In this document: positions 10,560 to 22,575 of the stretch, in pieces
Layout of the letters: each line of letters starts with the position of its first letter
How positions within the stretch are numbered: position 1 is the stretch's first letter
Assembly: GCA_036435485.1 (NCBI GenBank)
Contig: CM071595.1
Location: 105,020,580-105,084,579, forward strand
Source: Saposhnikovia divaricata
Lineage: Eukaryota; Streptophyta; Magnoliopsida; Apiales; Apiaceae
Reading direction: 5' to 3'
Length of the DNA: 64,000 nucleotides
Notes under the pieces: generated by a model
Seen by the model: the letters and a program-made list of their open reading frames with translations, nothing else
Told to the model about the DNA's origin: nothing
The model's database searches: none
Made by a program: the position numbers and the translations under genes

Positions 10560-12104
10560 CTAGCTTAAAACCCGTGCGATGCACGGATTTTTTAAAATAT
10601 TATATAAAATTTTTTGTATTAATTTAAATTATTTTTTGAAATATTAATTTTGGAGGCTTAAATTTTTATATGAGATGATTTGATAATAGTTGTATAAATG
10701 TTAACCATGATATTTCTAAAAATGGAGAGATTTTAGTCAGAAAATGTAGAAAGATGATAGGTTTTAGTTGAAAAAAAATAATTGTTTAATTATTAGTAAT
10801 TATAAAATAATTCTTTTATTTTATTAAATATAATGCCCGTGTAATGATTAGAATAAGAGAGGATTTAGTTAAAGAAAATTAAAAAGGTAACATGTTTTAG
10901 GTGAAAAAGGTAATTGATTAGTTTATAGTATTTATAATTTAATTACGTTATTTTACTAAATACAATTGCTCGTAATGGTTTTTGAAAAAAAGAAATTAAT
11001 ATTGTACGTGATATTTCTATTAAAAGAGGGATTTTAGTTAGAAAATATATAAAAGACGATACGTTTTAGCTGAAAAAGAAAATCAGTTAATTATTAATAT
11101 TAGAATATTATTAGTTTCTTTTATTAAATAGAACCTCCCGTGATATAATTGGAAAAAAAATATATTTTAGCTATAGAAATAGAAAGGTAACGTGAAAATT
11201 AAAAAGATTATACGATTTATGTGAAAAAGGTAATTGATTAGTTTATAGTAATTATAATTTAATTAAGGCAATCGACTACTTACCATTATTTTAATTAATG
11301 AATTTTAATTTAATATAATTTAATATACTCATGTTTACGGATTATACTAATGTTTCCTTATTATAAACAACGTATACAGATTTTTAATATATTTTTATTA
11401 ATAATTGAAAAATATGATGTAATATTTTCGGGTATATATTAATGATTGTATGATTAGTTTTAAATTAAAAAGGTAACATGTTGTAATTTGAAAGGAAATA
11501 TTAATGATTGTAAGATATGATACGATTGATGTTTTTATAAACAACGTATACAGATTTTTAATATATTTTATTAATAACTGAAAAATATGATGTGATATTT
11601 TCGGGTATATATTAATGATTGTAAGATTAGTAGGTGTTTATAAAAGGTAATATCTTCAATTAAAAGTAAATGTAAAAAAGTCAATCGACTACTTACCATT
11701 AATTATATTATGTTATTATTTATTTTAGGAGTTTTAATAGTATAGATATCATATATATTTTTCTTTTTAATGAAGGGTAAATAAATAAATTCACTTAGTA
11801 ACAAAAAACAGATACCAAAACTCTTTTATTGTTTCGGCTTTTATATAATAGTATAGATATTTGTGATTGTAAGATTAGTAGGTGTTTATAAAAGGTAATA
11901 TCTTCAATTAAAAGTAATTGTGAAAAAAAGCAATCGACTACTTACCATTGATCATATTATGTTATTATTTATTTTAGGAATTTTAATAGTATAGAAATCA
12001 TATATATTTTTCTTTATAATGAAGGGCAAATAGGTAAATTCACTTAGTACCAAAAAACAGGTACCAAAACTTTCAATGTTTCGGAATTTATATAATAGTA
12101 TAGA
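10560..12104 (-). mobile_element. H0: second-family Helitron nested in E2
   Basis: The left end reads A then CTAGCTTAAAACCC and GTGCGATGCACGG: on the minus strand a hairpin with 6-bp arms CCGTGC and GCACGG, a 3-base loop, and CTAG about ten bases later, before T. The right end is TATAATAGTATAGA then T, so the 5' terminus is TCTATACTATTATATA on the minus strand. Both features and the A/T target fit Helitrons. E3 at 13841-13880 holds the same surroundings without it (TTTTACATATA, TCACTTG), which confirms both borders. The right end contains a 247-bp tandem duplication that includes the 5' terminus (11857 and 12104). Non-autonomous, no ORF. Confidence 0.88.
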
Positions 12105-12639
12105 TTACTTGTATGATAATGTTTATCCATAAAAATCAAATCCTAAAAATAAAATAAAATTTATAACATCAATGTGGTATTTTAATATCTAGTACAATCT
12201 TTTATAGTGAGCCGTCTTCCCGTTAAACATGTTTCGAGCCACTCTCGTTTGAGATCGAAATTCCAACTTCATTACATATTATTGATGATACTTATCTTAC
12301 ACAACAATTTTTTTCCTTAAAATCAAAACCTAAAAAATAGAGTGAATTCCAATTTATACTTTCTCTATACTTTATAAAATTTTTGGAATTTTAGAAAATG
12401 AAAACACATCTTATTTTCTCTTTATATTATAGATATTCCTGTATTTATTTAGGATTCTTGCATGAGATTGTTCTTTTATTATGTTAACACATCAATTCTT
12501 TTCTTTTTAAATACGGTGATTTTTTTTATGACAATAGTATTGGATTTATGAATAAATTTTCCTAATATAAGTATAATTAACTTATATATAAAATATATAA
12601 TTTAAAAATATCGTACTTTCTATAAAATATTTAATTATA

Positions 12640-12965
12640 TGTCTGCTCTATATATTCAAACACCTATTCTACTTCTAGTAGAACGTTTATATATATATTT
12701 TCTATAAATTCGAACTCTTATTCTCTATAAATTCGAACTCCTATTATACTTCCAATAGAACTTTTATATATTTTTCTATAAATTCGAACTCTTATTCTCT
12801 ATAAATTCGAACTCCTATTCTACTTCCAATAGAACTTTTAATCGCACGCCTTATAAATAGTTATTATACTTCCAATAGAACTTCTAATCATATGTTTTCC
12901 CTATAAATTCGAACTGTTCTCCTTTATAAATTCGAACACCTATTCTACTTCTAATATGTTAATTG
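12640..12965. repeat. ATAAATTCGAACTC minisatellite in E2
   Basis: Imperfect repeats of CTATAAATTCGAACTC, TATTCTACTTCCAATAGAAC and related words, in units of about 30-60 bp. The same array occurs in E3 (14395-14870) with a different copy number, so it expands and contracts within the family. Confidence 0.8.
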
Positions 12966-13083
12966 ATTGATATTTTTATATTTATTAGTGTTTAAAATTC
13001 TAAAATTCTAGAAAATTAGAAAAATAGATTGGGACGATCTTAGAGCGCCATCTAAACTCCCGCTATCCTCCTTTATATATATA

Positions 13084-14984
13084 CTAGTCGATGAAGCCGC
13101 GCTTCGCTGCGGCGTTACAATATTTTTTAAAAAAACAATACATTTATGTTATATTATAATATTAATATTAAATTTTAATAATTAAATAATTTTCTCTAAT
13201 GATTCGATTTCTTGTTAAATATGATTCTTTCGATTGAGCCGCTCTCTCGTTAAAACCGAAATCCCAATAACATATATTATAAAGACTTTATAATAATTTT
13301 TATCCATAAAATCGAACCGTAAGAATAAAAAAAATTATGTCATTAGTATCAAATTCTAATAGCTAATATAATCTTTTCTAGTGAGCCGTCATCCCGTTAA
13401 ATACGTTTCAAGCCGATTGGAATCGAAATTCCAACTTCATTATATAAAGAAAGAGAGTAAATTCCAATTTTTATATTCTTTAAACTTACAGCTTCCGCAT
13501 GGGAATGTCTTTCTATTATGTTAACATATCTAAAAAAATTAAATATGAAGACTTTTCGTTACGAAAATAATATTAAATTTATGGATATATTTTTCTAATG
13601 CAAGTATAATTAACTTGTATAACAAAGTTAAAATAAAGGATTTCTAAGAAAAAAATATATAGTTTTAAAAAATTGTATAAGATGTCTCCACCGTACTCGT
13701 ATTCTACTTCCAATAAAATATTTTATTATATGTATTCCTTATATATTCAAATATCATTTATACGGTCTTCTCTAATGAACCGTTTTCTCGTTAAACACGG
13801 TTGTTACTATTGATCCGCTCTCTCGTTAAAACCAAAAACCTAACTTTTACATATATCACTTGAATGATAATGTTTATCCATAAAAATCAAATCCTAAAAA
13901 TAAAATAAAATTTATAACACCAATATGATATTTTAATAGCTAATACAATCTTTTATAGTGAGTCGTCTTCCCGTTAAACACGTTTCGAGCCGCTCTCATT
14001 TGGGATCGAAATTCTAACTTCATTACATATTATTGATGATACTTATCTTACACAACAACTTACTCCTTAAAATCAAAACCTAAAAAATAGAGCGAATTCC
14101 AATTTATACTTATTCTAGACTTTCTAAAAATTACGGAGTTTTAGAAAATGAAAACACATCTTATTTTCTCTTTATATTATAGATACTCGTATTTATTTAG
14201 GATTCCTACATGACAATGTTCTTTTATTATGTTAATATATCAATTATTTTATTTTTTAAAAACGATGACCTTTTTATGACAATAGTATTGGATTTATGAA
14301 TAAATTTTCCTAATAGAAGTATAATTAACTTATATAAAAAAGTATAATTTAAGAAGTTCGTACTTCCTATAAAATATTTAATTATATGTCTGCTCTATAT
14401 ATTCAAACACATATTCTACTTCTAATAGAACTTTTATTTATATGTTTTTTCTATAAATTCGAATCTTATTCTCTATAAATTCGAACTCCTATTCTACTTC
14501 CAATATAACTTGTAATCATATGCGTTATAAATACTTATTCTACTTCCGGTAGAACTTATATGATATGTCTTCCCTATAAATTTGAACTATTCTTCTCTAT
14601 AAATTCGAACACCTATTCTAGTTCTAATATGTTAAATGATATTTTTCTACTTCTAATAGAAGTTTTATTTATACATTTTTTCTATAAATTCGAACTCTTA
14701 TTCTCTATAAATTCGAACTCCTATTCTACTTCCAATAGAACTTTTAATCATATGCATTATAAATACTTATTCTACTTCCAATAGAACTTCTAATCATATG
14801 TCTTTCCTATAAATTCGAACTATTCTCCTCTATAAATTCGAACACCTATTTTACTTCTAATATGTTAAATGATTTTTTAATTTATTAGTGTTTAAAATTC
14901 TAAAATTCTAGAAAATTAGAAAAATAGATTGAGACGATCTTAGAGCGCCACCTAAACTCCCGCGTATCCTCCTTTATATATATA
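13084..14984 (-). mobile_element. E3: Helitron-like element, uninterrupted copy
   Basis: The left end CTAGTCGATGAAGCCGCGC with hairpin follows an A; the right end is CCTCCTTTATATATATA against E4. It is the uninterrupted sister of E2 and supplies the empty site for H0. It includes the ATAAATTCGAACTC minisatellite. An open frame at 14560-14784 lies in that minisatellite and is not a gene. Confidence 0.7.
14395..14870. repeat. ATAAATTCGAACTC minisatellite in E3
   Basis: Longer version of the array in E2, with at least seven copies of TAAATTCGAAC-type words alternating with TTCTACTTCCAATAGAAC. Units of mixed length suggest slippage and unequal exchange. Confidence 0.8.
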
Positions 14985-15798
14985 CTAGTTGACTAAGCCG
15001 CGCTTCGCGGCGGCCTTGTAATATTTCTTAAAATAATTCAGAATATAAATGTAAGAAAGAAATAGAAAAGAAAAAATCTATAAATAATTAGTGAACACAA
15101 TATAGTACAATTTTTAATATATATAGACAACTAAATAAACAATATACTTATTTTTTTATGTTGATTGTGTATCACGTTTTTTAGGCCGACACCCGTTGTA
15201 ATAAATAAATATATGACACGTTTCTTGATGGCCTTGTAATATTTTTAATTTTTTTCAAAATATAGACTATTTAAGAAAAAAAATTTAAAAAGTATTTATA
15301 AATAAAATTAATGAACACAATATTGTACAAATTTTAATATGTATATAGACAACAAAATAAACCAAATACTTATTTTTTAAGTCGATTTTGTGTCACGTTT
15401 TCTTAGACCGACACACGTTGTGATAAATACATATAGATAAAAGAGCAGATTTGATTGAATTAATTAAAAGAAGACGTTGGAATATTATAATCAAGAATAA
15501 TGAGAAGATAACAACGACATATTAACAATTTACAATAAATAAATAAATAGTGAATGGTGAAAGTTCAAACCTTTTGTGCCAAGTTACTCAAGTGTTTCTA
15601 CTTCTCAAACAGAGAAAGATCTCCTAATTCTTGTTCACGTACACGATCAGGTGTTTCTGTACCGAGATCACTAACAAAAAAAATACAAAATCCAAAGCAA
15701 AGCAAAAAAATAGATGAAGCCAAAAGCAAACAGAAGCAAAAAAAAAAAAAAAAGGGTTACAAACATTGTGATAAAATTTGATCGTTATAAGCTATGAT

Positions 15799-15854
<56 letters not shown>

Positions 15855-16255
15855 AATATAAAATTTCTTTTCTATTTCAGATATATATAAAAATATAAAT
15901 TCTTTTCTATTTCAAATATGTAAATTTGAATTTTTCTTCCATACAAATTCAAAAACTTTTTCTATTTCGAAGATGTTAATATTAAAAAAAAGAAGTTCTG
16001 AAATATAAATTTTTTTTTCTATTTTGAATATATAAATTTGAATTCTTCTTCCCTACAAATTCAAAAATCTTTTCTATTTCGATGATGTTAGTGCTGATGT
16101 TAAAAAAGGAAGTTTTGATTTCTTCTCTAAAAAATAGGGCCTAAAGAAGGAAGTTTTGATTTTATTATTTAAAATAGAGGAGCTCTAGAAAAATAGATAA
16201 ATAGGATCCGAGCGATTCTAGAGCTCCCGGGGGTTTTCCTTTATATAAAAGAAGA
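14985..16255 (-). mobile_element. E4: Helitron-like element with both ends
   Basis: The left end reads A, CTAGTTGACTAAGCCGCGC, then TTCGCGGC (6-bp hairpin arms GCCGCG and CGCGGC, loop CTT). The right end reads CCTTTATATAAAAGAAGA then T, so on the minus strand the element begins TCTTCTTTTATATAAAGG: TC at the 5' end and CTAG at the 3' end, as expected of a Helitron. This is the copy that best defines the 5' end of the E family. An open frame at 15554-15781 ends in a poly-Lys stretch from an A run and is not called. Confidence 0.7.
15802..15852. repeat. (TA)n microsatellite
   Basis: An almost pure TA run of about 50 bases in E4. A shorter TA run occurs at the same relative place in E1 (about 9481), which indicates expansion after the copies separated. 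Confidence 0.95.
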
Positions 16256-16487
16256 TATATATTGATAATAGATAGAATAGATATATATTGATGATTATAG
16301 CAATAATTTCATCTATTATAGCACAACCATTGGACATGCTCTAACACAATATACATGTATAAAAGGAATGCACAATTTATTCTCATAATTTGCAGGCATA
16401 AAAACTGTTTACAAAACGAATCGATATCGAATATTAAAAAAAATTAATATATAAGGCAGCAATGTAGCTATATCTGATGACCATGAT
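16256..16487. other. Downstream flank of the glycoprotein gene
   Basis: AT-rich sequence between the E4 terminus and the gene's stop codon. It probably holds the 3' UTR and polyadenylation signals (on the minus strand). No other feature is seen. Confidence 0.5.
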
Positions 16488-16961
16488 CTAAATGAGTTGT
16501 ATATTAGCGGCACTGTATCTGCGAGATCTGCGTATGTTATCTCTGCGTTTTTTGTAGACTGATCCTCCGAATATCACTAAGCATGCTGCGCCGATGAGTC
16601 CGAACGCTAGTCCCACTCCGTTTCCTCCCGAAGACCTCTTCTTGGCCTCTTCAGTCACGATATTCAAGGTCTTGTCATTGGTTACACTCTCTGATACTGG
16701 AGATGGCGTTGGTGTATCATCACTGGGAGTCTGTGCCGGAACGGGTGCTGATTCGCTTGATGGAGGGGCTGGTGGAGAATAGGATTGTGTTGGTGATGGT
16801 GAGGGTGAGGGGGTGAGTGGTGATTCGTCGAGCGGAGAAAGAGAAGGAGAGGATGATGGTGATGGAGAAGGAGAGGAGTGTGATGGATATGAGGATGTAA
16901 CGGAGTGAAGGAAAAGTGTGAGGATTGAGAGTTTGATGAGCAGGGGAGTTATTGTAGACAT
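16488..16961 (-). CDS. Arabinogalactan-type hydroxyproline-rich membrane glycoprotein, single exon
   Basis: A 157-residue protein with a clear layout: an N-terminal signal peptide (about residues 1-24, hydrophobic core LLIKLSILTLFLH), a Pro/Ser/Thr/Ala-rich ectodomain (about 25-95) dense in SP, TP and AP pairs of the type that become hydroxyproline and arabinogalactan sites in plants, a linker, one hydrophobic segment (about 115-136, GLAFGLIGAACLVIFGG) and a basic tail (KKRRDNIRRSRR). It would be secreted to the plasma membrane with the glycosylated part in the cell wall. It differs from classical AGPs in ending with a membrane segment and cytosolic tail rather than an obvious GPI signal. Codon use and composition differ sharply from the AT-rich surroundings. 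A TATA box and a CT-rich leader lie upstream. It is the only credible host gene in the window. Exact subfamily unknown. Confidence 0.82.
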   Translation of the reverse strand: MSTITPLLIKLSILTLFLHSVTSSYPSHSSPSPSPSSSPSLSPLDESPLTPSPSPSPTQSYSPPAPPSSESAPVPAQTPSDDTPTPSPVSESVTNDKTLNIVTEEAKKRSSGGNGVGLAFGLIGAACLVIFGGSVYKKRRDNIRRSRRYSAANIQLI

Positions 16962-17060
16962 TGTTGTTGGGGAGAGTGAGAGAGATAGAGAGGGAGGGGG
17001 AGAGAGAGATATTCCGTGCTAGTGAAGGAGAGAGGTGTGTTTGTGTTTATATAATGGTGA
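16962..17060 (-). promoter_or_regulatory. Core promoter and leader of the glycoprotein gene
   Basis: On the minus strand TATATAAA (plus 17046-17053) lies about 85 bases before the ATG at 16961. Between them is a pyrimidine-rich leader (CTCTCTCTCCCCCTCCC type), the common Y-patch arrangement of plant promoters. Only about 70 bases separate the TATA box from the H1 terminus at 17127, so any distal control region is displaced or lost. Confidence 0.6.
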
Positions 17061-17126
17061 ATTTTGAGTTCTAACGAGTCTAGAGACGTGAAACCTGTTT
17101 AAAGGTGCATAGATTTTTTGTGTGCA

Positions 17127-20100
17127 TTAGCTTAAAACCTACGTGTGATGCACGGATTTCTTTTATTTTAATATTATATAAATTTTTTTATTTTTTTAAA
17201 TTAATTTTTTAAAATATTAATTTTGGAGGTTTACATTTTTATATGAGATGATTTGATAATAATTATATATATGTTATGCGCGATATTTCTAGAAATGGAG
17301 GGATTTTAGTTAAAAAATATAGAAAAGATGATAGGTTTTAGTTGAAAAAGGTAATCGGTTAATTATTGTTAATTATAAATTTTTTATTTTATTTTATTAA
17401 ATAGAATGCCCGTGATATGATTAGAAAAAGATAGGATTTAGTTAAAAAATTAAAAAGGTAACATGTTTTAGGTGAAAAAGGTAATTGATTAGTTTATAGT
17501 AATTATAATTTTATTACATTATTTTACTAAATACAATTGCACGTAATTTTTTTAGGAAATGAGAAATTAATATTGTCCGTGATATTTCTATTAAAAGAAG
17601 GATTTTAGTTAGAAAATATAGAAAAGATGATACGTTTTAGCTGAAAAAGGTAATCAACTAATTATTAATATTCAAATATTATTATTTTATTTTTATAAAA
17701 TAGAACCGCCCTTGATATAATTGGAAAAAGAGAGATTTTAGTTAGAGAAAATAGAAAGGTAACGTGAAAATTAAAAAGATGACATGATTTATGTGAAAAA
17801 GGTAATTGATTAGCTTATAATAATTATAATTTAATTATGTCATTTTACTAAATAAAATTGCTTATAGGTTTTAGAAAATGAGAAATTAATGTTGCTGGTG
17901 ATATTTCTAGAAAAAAAAAAGGAAATTTAATTAGAAAAAAAGAAAAGATGATACGTTTTAGCTGAAAAGGTAATCGATTAATTATTAGTATTACTAGTTT
18001 AAAACCCGTGCGATGCATGGATTTTTTTTAATTTTATATGAATTTTTCATTAATTTGAATTAATTTTTTTAAAACATGAATTTTGGAGGCGTAAATTTTT
18101 AAATGAGATGATTTGATAATAATTATATAAATATTATCAGTGATATTTCTAGAAAAGGAGTGATTTTAGTTAGAAAATATAGAAAAGATGTTAGGTTTTA
18201 GTTAAAAAAGATAATCGGTTAATAATTAGTAATTATAAAATTATAATTTTATTTTATTAAATAGAATCCCCGTGATATTATTGGAAAAAGAGAGGTCTTA
18301 GTTAGAGAAAATTAAAAAGGTAACATGTTTTAGGTGAAAAGGGTAATTGATTTTTTTATTGTAATTATGATTTTTTTTTGTGGGGATTGTAATTATGATT
18401 TAATTATGTTAGTTTACTAAATAAAATTGCTCGTAATGTTTTTAGAAAAAGAGATATTAATATTGCGCGTGATATTTCTAGAAAAAGAGAGATTTTAGTT
18501 AGAAAATATAGAAAAAAATAATATGTTTGAGCTAAAAAAGGTAATCAGTTAATTATTAGTATTATAATATTATTATTTATTTTATTAAATAAAACCGTCC
18601 GTGATATAATTGGAAAAAGAGAGATTTTAGTTAGATAAAATATAAAAAGTAAAGTGAAAATTAAAAAGGTGATATGTTTTTGGTAAAAAAAGGTAATTGA
18701 TTAGTTTATAGTAATTATAATTTAATTATCTTATTTTACTAAATAAAATCGAATGTAGTATTTTTATAAAATGAGAAATTAATGTTACCCATGATATTTC
18801 TAGAAAAAACGAGAATTTAATTAGAAAAAATAGAAAAGATGATACGTTTTAGCTGAAAAGGTAATTGGTTAATTATTAATATTATAATTTTATAATTTTA
18901 TTTTTATTAAATAGAACTGCACGTGATAAAATTGGAAAAAAAGAGATTTTAGTTAGGGAAAAGGCTTAAAAAGGTAACCGCCCACGATATAATTGAAAAA
19001 AGAGAGATTTTAGTTAGAAAAAAAAAAAGGTAACGTGTTTTTACTGAAAAAGGTAATTGATTAGTTAATAGTAATTATAATATAATTATGTTATTTTAAT
19101 AAACAAAATTGCTCTTAGTATTTTTGAAAAAGGAGAAATTTAGTTAGATAAAATATAAAAGTTATTGTATTTTACCTGAAAAATGAAATTATTTATTTAT
19201 TGAAAAATCAAAAAGCTATTATGTTCAACCTAAAAAAGAAAATTGATTACTGAAGGAGAAATTTTAGTTAGATAATATATAAAAAATATTGTATTTTACT
19301 TGAAAAAGAAAATTATTTAGTTATTGAAAAATAGAATAGATAATATGTTTAACCTGAAAAAGGAAATTGATTAGTATGATGGACTTTATTTGTAATTAAG
19401 TAAGGATAAATAATTAAATTCAACAGGTACCGTACCGACCAACCAAACTTTTAATGTATATAAAAAATATTGTATTTTACTTGAAAAAGGAAATTATTTA
19501 GTTACTGAAAAATAGAATAGATAATATGTTTAACCTGAAAAAAGAAATTGATTAGTATGATGGATTTCATTTGTAATTAATTAAGGGTAAATAAGTAAAT
19601 TCAATAGGTACCGTACCGACCAACTAAACTTTTAATGTTTCGGCTTTTATATAATAGTATAGATAATATAATTATTTTATTTTTGTTAAATAGAAACGTC
19701 TGTGATATAATTGGAAGAGGAGAGGTTTTAGTAAGAGAAAAGAAAAAAAGGTAACGTATTTTGGCTGAAAAAGGTAACCGTCCATGATATAATTGGAAAA
19801 AGAGAGTTGTTATTTAGAGAAAAGAGAAAAGGTAACGTGTTTTGGGTGAAAAGGGTAATTGATTAGTTAATAGTAACTATAATATAATTATGTTATTTTG
19901 TTAAACAAACCTGCTCGTATTATTTTTAGAAAAAAAAAAGAAATTTTAGTTAAAATACATGTAAAATATATTCTATTTTACCTTAAAAACAAATTATTTA
20001 GTTATTGAAAAATAGAAAATGTAATATGTTTAACCTGAAAAAGGAAATTGATTAATAAAGGAAAAATTTAGTTAGATAAAATATAAAAGGATATTGTATT

Positions 20101-20282
20101 TTACATGAAAAATGAAATTATTTATTCATTCAAAAATAGAAAAGATAATATGTTTCACCTCAAGAAGGAAATTGATTAGTTAGTAGATTTGTAATTGAGT
20201 AAGGGTAAATAAGTAAAATCAACAGGTACCGTACCGACCCACCGATCGACCAAACTTTTAATGTTTCGGCTTTTATATAATA
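17127..20282 (-). mobile_element. H1: second-family Helitron, split by H2
   Basis: The left end is a mutated form of the family 3' end (TTAGCTTAAAACC, then GTGTGATGCACGG; CTAG has become TTAG). The interior has the family's repeated blocks (GATATTTCTAGAAA, GATTTTAGTTAG, GGTAATTGATTAG). H2 is inserted at 17993/17994. The right end has GGTACCGTACCGACC, then TTTCGGCTTTTATATAATA, and stops a few bases short of the usual GTATAGA where H3 begins. No ORF. Confidence 0.75.
17994..19663 (-). mobile_element. H2: second-family Helitron nested in H1
   Basis: It starts CTAGTTTAAAACCC with the GTGCGATGCATGG hairpin (one arm mutated) and ends TATAATAGTATAGA before T. The H1 sequence reads ATTAGTATTA before it and TAATATAATTATTTTA after it; joined, these give the uninterrupted family sequence found in other copies. 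That confirms insertion between A and T with no duplication, as expected for Helitrons. The right part includes two copies of the 5'-terminal zone (about 19425-19455, degenerate, and 19605-19663). No ORF. Confidence 0.85.
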
Positions 20283-22399
20283 CTAGCCTAAAACCCGTGC
20301 GATGCACGGTTTTTTTAATATTTTATAAAAATATTCATTAATTTAAATTCTTTTTTTAAAACATGAATTTTGGAGGCTTACATTTTTATATGAGATGATT
20401 TGATAATAATTATATAAATGTTATCCGTGATATTTCTAGAAAAGGAGGGATTTTAGTTAGAAAACATAGAAAAGATGATAGATTTTAGTTAAAAAGAGTA
20501 ATCGATTAATTATTAGTAATTATAAAATTATTACTTCATTTTTTTAAATAGAATGCCCGTGGTAAGATTAGAAAAATAGAGAATTTAGTTAGAGAAAAAT
20601 TAAAAAGGTAATATGTTCTAGGTGAAAAAGGTAATTGATTAGTTTATAGTAATTATAATTTAATTACGTTATTTTACTAAATACAATTGCTCATAATATT
20701 TTTAGAAAATGAAAAATTAATATTGTCTGTGATATTTCTATTAAAAGATGGATTTTAGTTAGAAAATATAGAAAAGATGATACGTTTTAGCTGAAAAAGT
20801 AAAGTTAATTAATAATATTATAATATTATTATTTTAGTTTGTTAAATAGAACCGTCCGTGATATAATTGGAAAAGGTAGAGATTTTAGTTAGAGAAAATA
20901 GAAAGGTAACGTGAAGATGACATGATTTACATGAATAAGGTAATTGATTAATTTATAGTAATTATAATTTAATTATGTTATTTTACTAAATAAAATTGTT
21001 CATAATTTTTAGAAAATGAGAAATTAATATTGCCCGTTATATTTCTAGAAAAAAAAGGAATTTAATTAGTAAAAATAGAAAAGATGATATATTTTAGCTG
21101 AAAAGGTAATCGATTAATTATTAGTATTATAATATTATTATTTTATTTTCATTAGTAGAAACGCCCGTGATATAATTTGAAAAAAGGAGGTTTTAGTAAG
21201 AGAAAAGAAAAAAGGTAACGTGTTTTGGCTGAAAAAGGTAACCTCCATGATATAATTGGAAAAATAGAGATTTTAGTTAGAGAAAAGGTAATGTGTTTTG
21301 ACTAAAATAATTGATTAGTTAATAGTAATTATAATATAATTATGTTATTTTATTAAACAAAATTGCTTGTATTGTTTTTAAAAAGGAGAAATTTTAGTTA
21401 GATAAATGTAAAAGATATTCTATTTTACCTGAAAAAGAAATTATTTAGTTATTGAAAAATAGAGAGCGTAATATGTTTAACCTGTGCTTGTAGTGTTTTT
21501 AAAAAGGAGAAATTTTAGTTAGATAAAATGTAAAATATATTCTATTTTACCTGAAAAAAGAAATTATATAGTTATTGAAAAATAGAGAAGGTAATATGTT
21601 TAACCTGAAAAAGGAAATTGATTAATAAAGGAGAAATTTTAGTTAGATAAAATATAAAGATATTGTATTTTACCTGAAAAAGGAAATTATTTAATTCTTG
21701 AAAAATAGAAAGATAATATGTGTAACCTGAAAAAGGAAATTGATTAGTTAGTAGATCTGTAATTGAGTAAGGGTAAATAATTAAAATCAACGGGTACCAT
21801 AAAAAAGGTAACGTATTTTGGCTGAAAAAAGTAACCTCCATGATATAATTGGAAAAAGAGAGATTTTAGTTAGAGAAAAAAGAAAAGGTAATGTGTTTTG
21901 ACTGAAAAAGGTAATTGATTAGTTAATAGTAATTATAATATAATTATGTTATTTTATTAAACAAAATTTCTTGTAGTGTTTTTAAAAAGGAGAAATTTTA
22001 GTTAGATAAAATGTAAAAGATGTTCTATTTTACCTGAAAAAAGAAATTATTTAATTATTGAAAAATAGAGAACGTAATATGTTTAACCTGTGCTTGTAGT
22101 GTTTTTAAAAAGGAGAAATTTTAGTTAGCTAAAATGTAAAAGATATTCTATTTTACCTGAAAAAAGAAATTATTTAGTTATTGAAAAATAGAGAAGATAA
22201 TATGTTTAACCTGAAAAAGGAAATTGATTAATAAAGGAGAAATTTTAGTTTGATAAAATATAAAAATATTGTATTTTATCAGGAAAAGGAAATTATTTAG
22301 TTTTTAAAAAATAGAAAACATAATATGTGTAACCTGAAAAAGGAAATTGATTAGTTAATAGATCTGTAATTGAGTAAGGGTAAATAAGTAAAATCAACG

Positions 22400-22487
22400 G
22401 GTCAGTACCGACCGATCGACCGACCAACCAACCAACCAACCAACCAACCAAACTTTTAATGTTTCGGCTTTTATATAATAGTATAGA
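22400..22487 (-). repeat. H3 5'-terminal zone, first copy
   Basis: This holds CAGTACCGACCGATCGACC, a run of CCAA units, ACTTTTAATGTTTCGGC and TTATATAATAGTATAGA, the standard 5' terminus of the family. The next base resumes array sequence (ATATGTTTAACCTG), so it is internal to the array, not an end of the element. Confidence 0.85.
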
Positions 22488-22575
22488 TATGTTTAACCTG
22501 TGCTTGTAGTGTTTTTAAAAAGGAGAAATTTTAGTTAGATAAAATGTAAAAGATATTTGATTTTACCTGAAAAAA

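Larger units (their letters stand above)
9850..13083 (-). mobile_element. E2: Helitron-like element, split by H0
   Basis: The left end is CTAGTTGATAAAGCCGCGC with the hairpin, the right end CCTCCTTTATATATATA next to E3. It is a close relative of E3 over its whole length, including blocks such as TTCGATTGAGCCGCTCTCTCG. H0 (10560-12104) is inserted in it; without H0 it would be about 1.7 kb, close to E3 (1.9 kb). No ORF. Confidence 0.7.
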
